In this document: positions 56,068 to 64,000 of the stretch, one piece after another
How positions within the stretch are numbered: the first letter of the stretch is position 1
Layout: each line of letters starts with the position of its first letter
Origin: Nereocystis luetkeana
Taxonomy: Eukaryota > Sar > Phaeophyceae > Laminariales > Laminariaceae
Assembly (NCBI GenBank): GCA_031213475.1
Contig: JARUPZ010000006.1
Location: 3,749,501 to 3,813,500, forward strand
Reading direction: 5' to 3'
Length of the DNA stretch: 64,000 bases
Made by a program: the position numbers and the translations under genes
The notes under the pieces: model-generated
Seen by the model: the letters and a program-made list of their open reading frames with translations, nothing else
Database searches by the model: none
Told to the model about the DNA's origin: nothing

Positions 56068-57189
56068 CTAAGAGACAGAAGAACGGAAAGTATACGTAGG
56101 GGGATATGGGTAGATGGCATCTATTTATTAGTGTCACTAGGTTTTTGATTGCATGGACTAAGTTGTTTTTCCAAGGAGACAATACACGGTGGATACAAGC
56201 ATTGCATTGGTGCAGCCAGTGTACGTACAGCAGTGGTGCGGTGATGTCTGTAGCTGCTGTGTGCTTGAGCCATGCAACGAACTTTACCCACCATGTACCC
56301 AATATACTGTAGTATGGTATGGTGTACCAGGTGTGTGGTATATGTGAAAACCCTCTCGTACTTGGTGCCACTCTGGTGTGCGATGATATAAGATACGTTT
56401 GATATTCATATAAAATGCCCAACGGGTGCTATATTTACGACCATAGTGGTATAAGCCACAAGTCAGAGGTTTCCGAAACGGGGTGGTAGCACTTGTACTT
56501 CGGTATGTACTGTAGCACTTGCAGCTACATCAGTAGTACGTAGAGGGTAAGCAGGGTGTAGGAGGGTTGTGACATCGATCGTAACATATTTCGAAGCGTA
56601 TCTGTAGCATGCTACTGCTGTGCACGAGCACGAGGGGGTACGGCGACACCAGCACCACCAACAGCAACAGCGGCGACACCAGCACCACCAACACCACAGA
56701 AACTAGCACAATTCCACTCACAGCAATACAACCACCATCCCCGCAATCTAGATACGGTAGTAGAATAACATAGAACCCGACCCTAACCCACGTACGTAGG
56801 ACATAAGTGATTGACTCGTGCTACTGGTCTCTGTCCCTCCTTTTCGCCCTCCCCGCTCCGGCTACTGCTACAGCTGCCAACGATAGCAACATATTTGAGA
56901 GCACACATACGCACAACACGAGAGCACGTCAGCTGTCATGCCCGCAGAGTGCAGAGCTATCAATACTTCGAAACACGTGCCTTAGCGGATTACGCGCGGA
57001 TGGACGCAACGTGACGCGGGGAGGATGGGACGCATGCACAACCCCGATTCTGTTTGAGGGCAAGTTATAGTTCCAGATTGTGGGGCATGCTGCTGTTGTA
57101 GGAGCAGCTGCGGCAACCTAGAATAAATGCTGTCTCGATAAATGCTCCAATTATAATGTTCCATCTACCGTGAAGATGGATTAGTTACC
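56068..57189. other. Intergenic, upstream of RAD51C
   Basis: Contains a small repeat of ACACCAGCACCACCAACA at 56645-56695. No supported gene. Confidence 0.45.
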
Positions 57190-57325
57190 TTCCCCCCCCT
57201 CGCCTCCCCTCCCCTCCCCTCTCCTTCCCTCCCCTCCCCTCCCCTCCCCTCCCCTCCCCTCCCCTCCCCTCCCCTCCCCTCCTCTCCCCTGCCCTTACCT
57301 CCCCCCCCCCCCCCTCCCTCCCGTC
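57190..57325 (+). repeat. CCCCT/CTCCC polypyrimidine tract upstream of RAD51C
   Basis: About 135 bases of nearly pure pyrimidine, mainly CCCCT repeats, ending roughly 140 bases before the RAD51C ATG. It may be in the promoter or 5' UTR. Confidence 0.85.
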
Positions 57326-57462
57326 CCCTCCCGTCCCCTTCCCTTGTCTTATCTCACCACCGCGCGAACGCCTCCCCGCACCCTGTTCCGCAACCGCAAC
57401 AACTTGAATAGGCTTCCATGATACTAAAACAAAAGTAGTTTTTTTTTAATCGGTGCCGAAAC

Positions 57463-60400
57463 ATGAGCGCGCGGGCAATGGGACGCGCCATGGGCGGGAC
57501 GGAGCTATCCAGCTTACCCCTGGCCCCGACGAACCGAGACCGCCTCCTTCGCGCGGGGTTTCGGACTCTGAGAGACGTGGAAGGCGTTCAGCCGCTGGAT
57601 CTCTCTCGAGGTGCGGCCCCCACTGCTGTTCGCCGGTTGATTTTCTGCTCCGGGCGCAGTGCCGCTGCTGCTGTTTTTGGTTTTGGATGATTTCTCGAGG
57701 TGCAGCGCACTACTGTTGGCCTGTGGATGCTTCTCGAGGTGCAGGGTACTGCTGTCTTCCTTGGACACCTGTCTAGGTGCAGAGGCACAATAGCTGTTTG
57801 CCGCTGTTTTTTTACGTGTGCTACGATAGTTATATGTATACAACATTTTTTTCGCTCAATACTTTCGGAATGACGGGGCTCCTTATAACCCAAAATCGTC
57901 GGAAGTGCCATGTTTTTGTTCTCGATATTACTTTTTGTACACCTATTATTAATAGTAGACCACGGGATGGTTTATCGGGTTGCAGCTTTCAATTTTTTCG
58001 AAGACCAGTGTTTGGGGTGACTTACTATTAGTACAGGTGACTTGACAATAGTATAGATGACTTACTAATTATATAGATGACTTACCAATAGTATAGGTGA
58101 CTTACTATTAGTATAGGTGACTTACTATTAGTATAGGTGACTTACTAATAGTATATATGACTTACTAATTGTATAGGTGACTTACTATTAGTACAGATGA
58201 CCCACTGAATAGTATAGATGACTTACTAATAGTATAGGTGACTTACTATTAGTACAGATGACCCACTGAATAGTGTAGATGACTTACTAATAGTATGGAT
58301 GACTTACTAGTTGTATAGATGACTTACCAATAGTATAGATGACTTACTAATAGTACAGATGACTTACTAATTGTATATATGACTTACTAATAGTGGAGGT
58401 GACGTACTAATGTGTAGATGACTTGCGAATAGTATATATGACTTACTAGTTGTATATATTACTTACTAATAGTATGGAGCTCCTCAGTCGAGGAACCTCA
58501 AGGCAAAACAAATGGGTGCATCTCTATCTTCGTATGTTGTCTAATGTGAGTAATGTGAGGAGGTGCTGCAGTGCCCTGCTGTTTTCCTTTTGGATACCTC
58601 TCGAGGTGCAGGGTGCTGCTGTTTACCTCTGTGCACCTGTTGAGGTGCGGCAGCGGAACAGCTGTCTGTTTGCCGTTGGATTTTGTTCTCGAGGTGCTGT
58701 TGGTCTGCGGTTGGATTTTGTTCTCGAGGTGGTGCTGCAACCCCCGTGCTGTGTGTTATTTCAGTTTTTGCACCCGCTCTGTTCACTTTTCTTTCCCCTC
58801 TGACGTCACCATACTTGACACACACACTCTTGCGAGAATGATGCGGACTTTTTTTTTTTAAGTGCGTGGCCATTTCCGCGGCCCCTGCTGTACGTTAAAC
58901 CCGACCCCCATCCTGGAGCGCGCTCGCTGGCGCCGATCAAGCCTGGCGTAGCCCGGCGTGGCCTGACCCGTTGCTCGGCGTGTAAGATATGTACCAGGTA
59001 CACACTCCGCGCTCCCTTCCCCAAAGCTTTGCTCTTCCGTCTACTTCTTCGACCACGACCGACCGCGCGCACGACTCACCTGCCCACACGCACCCAGCAT
59101 CCGACCCGCCCAACCACCCACCAACAAAGCCACCCACTACCTCCTTCCTCTCCCTCCGCACGACGACTCCCCTCCGAAAGAGCTCAAGGTTTCCTCGCAC
59201 GAGGCGTTAGCTATCCTTCGAGACATTTCCGCCGCCACCGGAGCTCCGACGGCAGCTTCGGCCGCGGGCGCTCAAGGTGCTGGCGGGGCGGCGGCAGGGG
59301 GCGCCTCTGCGACCAGGTCTCCAGAGGTGAAGCTGCGGCAGTACCGATCTGTCCGAAAATATAGTATACCGATTGGTATTCATATCAAAGAACGAACGGT
59401 GATTATGTTGCCGGCCAGAGTGGTAGTTTTTGGTGAGCTTAGCATTTTTTAGAGCCTATACTATTTATAAGGAAAGAGAAAAATACAAGAAAAGTTGGGG
59501 AAAAAAACTAATTCGTACCTGGTACGATTTAATTTGCCTTTCTGTGTGACCGGCGTGCTTGGCGTATTTCGGGTTTTTTTTCAGCATTTTTGATGGCAAA
59601 ATGCTCGTTTCCCGAAATTGAGGACCCGAACCTCAAACTCACACGTATTTCCCTTGACACTAAGTCTGTTTTTGTTTTTCTGAGTTGGATTTATAGGTTT
59701 CCCGACTTTAACCTTAGTTGGTCGGGGCGCTTACTTAAAAGTGCTAACATTTCCCCGCCACGAATACCGAGTAGGTTATCTTCCCTTCCCCCCCCCAAAA
59801 AAGGGATGCAGATTTCTTGAACGGTTTTTAAGGCCTTAACCCTTTAGGAACCGCAGTCCCGTTTTGGGGACGGACTATTTGAGATTTGAGTGGTTTGTCC
59901 CGACGACGGGACTGCGGTTCTGAAGGCCTCAAGAACCGGCCCCTCGTTTTTTTTGGCAGCCAAACACCGCGAAGAGCATCGTGTTCGCAATCGTTTTCTT
60001 CCAGGACGGGAAGGTTGCCGGTCCCCGAACACCCCCGCCAAGGTGTTTTGGTAAGGATTGGGTCGAGAGCCGCCTTTCCGAGGATGTGTCAACTCTTTCA
60101 GAAGTGCAGTCCTGTTTAGGGGACGAACTAGTCAATTTCTAAGTAATTTGCCCCCAAAACGGGGCTGCAGTCCTAACCAAAAGGGTTAAGGGGAAGTGAT
60201 CGCGCACCCCTGTGGCAAGTCGACGCTCTTTCTTCATTTCTGGGGGTTGGTGTGGGACCATTTTTTGCAGTGGTGAGTCAAAGATGCCAGGAGACACGTC
60301 AAGCAAGGCAAAACGTGCGCCGTCAAGGGGTGTAGGACCGAGTGTTCCACGCCAAAACCTGGGTTGTTTGGTGTCAGACAAAGCATGTCGAGGCAAATAT

Positions 60401-63400
60401 GCTGTCTGCCAAGGGGTGAAAAGTGCAGTCTCCTGACGTCTCAGGGTGGTAAGGAGGTTGTTTTGAGGACGGAGTTTGGTGTCGCACGCACGATGGAGGC
60501 GTGTTTGTGTGAGGGGACGGGTTAGCCGCGAAGGAATCGTGCCGGTTGCCAGCTGTATATAGTGCCTGTGGAATGGCTTGTTACATACCTGGTACCTGGT
60601 ATGTTACTATCCAGCGTGGCAGTGTGCGGAGTAAATAGTGCCGGTTCCCTCTATATATTCCATATATCTATATGTAGTGCTGGTGTTGTTGGCTGGCGCA
60701 TACATATACCGGCAGTATTATAGAGGGGCCACTACTGTACTGGCGTCATCACGGCGGGCGGTACGGTATAGCAGCACGACGTATTTTGGGTTATTTCGGG
60801 GGATCAGGAAGCCCCAGGCAGATAGATCCCTGCTCTCGCGCAGCCAGCCGCCCGCAGGCTTTGATGCAGGCGGGTCTGGGTATTTCTCAACCTCAAGGGC
60901 TCGCTCTGCATTGAGGGGTAGGGAGCAAGGAAATCGACCTCTGCCGAAGCCAAGCCCGCCTAATCTCTCACCCGGTCAGGCTAGCTCGTTTCGGGCGAGA
61001 GGGTTGAAGCCCCTATCCCCCGCGTTTCTATTATATGATAGATGCAGCAGATCATCGATTGCCACTTCAGGACCTAGAGCCTCCATGGGGGGGTATCTAG
61101 GTCCTCTTGCCGGGGCGGAGCCGTATGGTCTGCGCATACGTGTAGTCTGTGCATGGTATGTGTGGCACATTTTTCCTGGGTTGCTTGGAGCTGTACTGTA
61201 CAGATCCTGCACAGCACCTCAGAACGGCAGGTTGTGAGCTATCTATAGATGAGCTGTACGACGTGTTGAATGTTCACGCTTTTTTTGGGGCAGTGCACGC
61301 CTCACCCTACTCAAAAGTCAAAAGGGGCTGCTGTCCTCCCCGTACTTTCTTCTCCTTCTTCTCTTTTTTGCGTTAAAAAAAACAGTTTTTCCCAACCCAT
61401 CGCCACCACCCCTAACAGATTGTTACGACGACAGGGGGTGCTGTTGCATTGCGCTATTTTTTTTTAAAACAAGTATTTTTTTTATCCTCCACCACACCAA
61501 CTAATTTAACGATGGGGGGGGGGGGGTGCTGTTGTATTGTAGGGTGGATCGTCGGCAAGAGAGCTCATCGTGCAAGGGCGGCACAAGAAGCCGGTGATCA
61601 CCTTCTGCCGGGAGATCGACGGCATGCTGGGAGGAGGCGTTCCGAGGGGAGAGCTGACGGAGGTGGGTTTTGCTCGCGAGTGGCGCAGGCAAGCACGGTA
61701 CGGGGGAGGGGGGGTAGAGGGGAGAAGGGAATGCCGGTATCGGTTTCTAGCCCGGGGGGGGGGGGGGGGGGGGGGGGGGCGTACTCATTTGTTGCTTGCC
61801 TTAGTCATTTGACCGTTGACCACGCATCCCTTTCGAGACGGAGCGGGGGGGGGGGTTGGGCCGCTATCGGTTTCTAGCCAGGGGAGGGGGGTTGGGCCGC
61901 TATAGGTTTTAGCCAGGGGAGGGGTAGTTGCGTGCGAAGAGTATAGACGAGAAAAATAGGGGCATGCGCTGTGCTGACGGCTGTGGGGCTGCTGTGGGGC
62001 TGTGGTGGGACTGCTCTCTAACCGCCGTGCGTCTGCTTTGTATCTGCTGCGCAAGTGTTGTGTACGTAGCTGCTGCGCAACTGTTTGTGCCAGGTGGCTG
62101 TAATGTACGAGCACTTGTGCACTGTAGGTTTGCGGCATGCGGTAATCAGGGGATTTGCCGAGTCTGTCCCCGGGTTTCCTAAGCAAATCGATACCATACG
62201 GGGTACATAGAAAGGAACCACTCGGGACTGCGCGCATGCTTCAATACCGCCCGTCTGCCCAGAACCACGATTTGTTTCCTTGGGCTCGCTCGGGAAAGTT
62301 CCTGGATGACAAAATAACAGGTACCTGTTGGCACGAAAATACAGTAGGACTTACCCCTCCCTCACCACCCCCCCATCCCCCGGTGTATAATGCCATACAT
62401 TAACATGAAAACGCCATTGGAAGGTTTGTGGAACGCCCGGAGTGGGCAAGACGCAGTTCGGGATGCAGCTGGCGGTGGACGTTCAGATCCCGCAGCAGTT
62501 CGGCGGCGTGGAGGGCAAAGCGCTGTACATCGACACCGAGGGCAGCCTCACCGTGGAAAGGCTTTCTCAGCTGTGTTCGGCCGTAGTTGATCACCTCCAG
62601 AGGATTGCGCGGGTGTGTATATTTGAATAAATGATGCATACGTACGTCAGGTTTGAGGTCGAGTATTTTCCTCGAAACTTTCATTTGCGAGCTGTTTGCG
62701 CTTGGTGTTTCACATGAGGCTTGTGCACATGATGGCCCCTCATTGAAGTTGTCATTCATTTTCAAGTCCGCCTCACAAGGGGTTCTTGGTAGGATGGATG
62801 CAGCTGCAGCTTACCCTTCATGCGGCTCGCCGGACACCTCACGGCGCTTCGCGCTTGGTGCAAGCAATGTCTGCCTGGTCGGTAAAAACCCGACGTGCTC
62901 CGTCCCGGCATTGTAGGGATGCAAGCGTCTGTGATCATACGACTACGGCCATTGCATGAGATCGAGTACATCTCTCCTATCGTGTACCCCCCCCCCCCCC
63001 CCCCCCCACCCTCCACCGCTTCCTATGTAACCGTGCTACTGTTGCAAATATGATCCCACACTATTTCCAAGTGTTTTCCCCCCGCAACGAGGGTGCGGGG
63101 ATTAAGGGTTACAACGTGAGGCCTCCTTATAAAGGGAGCTTCACCCAGTAACCCCCCCCCCCCCCCCACCTACCCCCCGCCTCCCTTATCCCCCCTGCGC
63201 AACAATACCGTTCAATTTCTATTTCGCTCGTTCCCACATATGTTGCCTCTCCTGCTTTCCCTCGTCCTCCCTCTGAATACATGTGCCCCCCCCCCCCCCG
63301 CCCTGTGTGTATCGGTACACGCAGAATAAGCGCAAGCAGGGGGTGAAAGACCTAGAATCCGCCGTTCCCACTCAGGAGGCGTTTCTCGGCGGGATTCACG

Positions 63401-63438
63401 TCTGGCGGTTGCATGACCACGTGGAACAGCTGGCGGCG
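57463..63438 (+). CDS. RAD51C: RAD51C-like recombinase paralogue, exons 1-5, 3' end outside the window
   Basis: RAD51C is a RAD51-paralogue ATPase of homologous recombination, acting in nuclear complexes with other paralogues. I assemble exons 57463-57610, 59181-59326, 61564-61662, 62424-62612 and 63325-63438; all junctions keep frame and have GT/AG ends (phases 1, 0, 0, 0), giving 232 residues so far. Residues about 18-49 ([16 protein letters not shown]...) fit the small N-terminal helical domain. Exon 3 carries [20 protein letters not shown], and exon 4 the Walker A motif GTPGVGKT (residues about 134-141) followed by [20 protein letters not shown] and YIDTEG, which is typical of RAD51C rather than RAD51B or XRCC3. 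Walker B and the C terminus are missing because the gene leaves the window. The ATG at 57463 is the first in frame. Residues about 65-98 are an Ala/Gly-rich linker, longer than usual. Introns hold SINE-like, MITE and minisatellite DNA. Identity is solid; the exon 2/3 edges are least certain. Confidence 0.87.
57605..58740 (+). repeat. Interspersed copies of the exon 1 donor region in RAD51C intron 1
   Basis: TCTCGAGGTGC or a close variant occurs at about 57605 (the real exon 1/intron 1 junction), 57694, 57732, 57770, 58600, 58630, 58688 and 58725. GTGCTGCTGT and TTGCCGTTGGATTTT run between them. Confidence 0.75.
58010..58465 (+). repeat. 20-bp minisatellite in RAD51C intron 1
   Basis: About 22 units of ATGACTTACTAATAGTATAG with small variations. 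Every unit contains TTACTAAT or TTACTATT, resembling a branch-point sequence. Confidence 0.9.
59840..59927. mobile_element. TTAA-MITE in RAD51C intron 2
   Basis: TTAA then CCCTTTAGGAACCGCAGTCC; the right arm is CGGGACTGCGGTTCTGAAGG. Confidence 0.78.
60093..60185. mobile_element. TTAA-MITE in RAD51C intron 2
   Basis: CTCTTTCAGAAGTGCAGTCC at the left; GGGGCTGCAGTCCTAACCAA then AAGGG and TTAA at the right. Confidence 0.72.
60285..60437. mobile_element. GTCAGGAGAC MITE copy 3, RAD51C intron 2
   Basis: Left GCCAGGAGACACGTCAAG, right GTCTCCTGACGTC; the inside matches copies 1 and 2. Confidence 0.73.
60785..61100 (+). other. Composition-shifted block in RAD51C intron 2
   Basis: About 315 bases richer in GC and free of the window's usual motifs (no GTACGTAC, CAGCAG or CCAGGTACC). 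A 199-codon frame (60638-61237) passes through it, reading [20 protein letters not shown] and [20 protein letters not shown]. It ends near the inverted pair AGGACCTAGA / TATCTAGGTCCT. It could be an insertion of foreign or organellar origin; I cannot tell. Confidence 0.35.
61758..61835 (+). mobile_element. Degenerate SINE-like repeat with poly-G edge, RAD51C intron 3
   Basis: A run of about 24 G is followed by CGTACTCATTTGTTGC and TCATTTGACCGTTGACCACG, a decayed match to the family's 5' end. Confidence 0.4.
62764..63007 (-). mobile_element. SINE-like repeat with poly-C edge, RAD51C intron 4
   Basis: Reverse-complement copy from AAGTCCGCCTCACAAGGGGT to CTCCTATCGTGTA, followed by about 20 C. 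Confidence 0.65.
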
Positions 63439-63626
63439 GTGAGAGCTTTGGGCGGGCGTGTGTGTGTGTCGGTTTTGAAAGGGCCTCGGTGCTGATTAGC
63501 AGAAATAGGCACGGGAGCGGTCTCTCTGTTCTAATGCCGGTATATATGTATGCGCGCCAGGCAACAATATCACTACTCCGCACACTACCACAATGGATCA
63601 TAACATACCAGGTACCTGGTATGCTA

Positions 63627-63730
63627 TTACGGGGGACCGTATTAAATAGGACCTACGGTAAACACGAAACCTATATGTTTCCCTACTTTTACTCTCAATA
63701 TTTGGTCCTATTTAATATGGTCCCCCGTGA
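63627..63730. mobile_element. TA-MITE copy 11
   Basis: A 104-bp copy, TTACGGGGGACCGTAT...GGTCCCCCGTGA, TA flanks. It lies just beyond the last RAD51C exon seen here, so probably in an intron. Confidence 0.83.
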
Positions 63731-63865
63731 TATGTGTGCCAAGACATTTCACCGGCACTATTATTGCGACCGTTCAGCCGGCACTATAGAGAGGCCACTC
63801 TTGTATCATACCTGGTGGAGGTGGGGTACGTACGTAGCTTTCGCTACGAGGCACTCGCTCTCTCT

Positions 63866-63869
63866 TTGT

Positions 63870-63946
<77 letters not shown>

Positions 63947-63988
63947 GATGATGTTGTTGCTGTTGCTGTTGCTGTTGTTGTTTGTTTT
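63866..63988 (+). repeat. GTT microsatellite
   Basis: About 30 tandem GTT triplets, then GATGATGTT and GCTGTT variants. Confidence 0.95.
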
Positions 63989-64000
63989 TTCCTGATCCAC

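Overview
This is a 64 kb stretch of nuclear DNA from a eukaryote with spliced genes, moderate GC content and a heavy load of small mobile elements. Introns have GT-AG ends and run from about 0.1 to 2.2 kb, genes are far apart, GC is near 50% with GC-rich exons, and simple repeats and homopolymer runs are everywhere. A brown alga or related stramenopile is my best guess, but it rests on gene style only and is weak.

Three genes are well supported. (1) A three-exon HAD-family phosphatase-like gene of the FCP1/NLI-interacting-factor type (+, 19966-23275), whose first catalytic motif reads DMNGT. (2) A single-exon Ala-rich, helix-repeat protein (-, 28440-29882) with a basic N terminus and a C-terminal CIIA prenylation box. 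(3) The 5' part of a RAD51C recombinase gene (+, 57463-63438, five exons, running off the window). A fourth gene (-, 7871-9847) can be assembled from four phase-compatible exons and encodes the C-terminal part of an unrecognised multi-pass membrane protein. A two-exon small ORF at 42829-43522 and several coding-like islands are weaker.

The rest is a dense field of non-autonomous elements. I could reconstruct: about 105-bp hairpin MITEs flanked by TA (11 copies); about 90-bp hairpin MITEs at TTAA sites with CCC/GGG ends, piggyBac-like (15 copies), one of them inserted cleanly inside a TA-MITE; two hAT-like elements with 8-bp target duplications; a third TIR family with GTCAGGAGAC ends (3 copies); an 0.8 kb TIR element; two copies of a 0.7-1.0 kb TIR element in head-to-head inverted orientation; SINE-like repeats with a poly-G/poly-C edge (8 copies); and decayed tRNA-like repeats. 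Tandem arrays include a 142-bp satellite (6.9-7.4 kb), a 230-bp satellite (12.2-12.9 kb), a degenerate array at 23.9-24.6 kb and a 20-bp minisatellite inside RAD51C intron 1.

Layout: 1-6.6 kb repeat-rich with two hAT-like elements; 6.9-13 kb satellites plus the membrane-protein gene; 14.7-19.9 kb mostly non-coding; 20-23.3 kb phosphatase-like gene; 23.3-28.4 kb low-complexity intergenic and probable 3' flanks; 28.4-29.9 kb Ala-rich gene; 30-57.4 kb mobile-element field with one small candidate gene; 57.5-64 kb RAD51C. The genes show no operon-like or pathway linkage. Elements sit freely in introns (phosphatase-like, membrane protein, RAD51C) but are absent from the supported exons.
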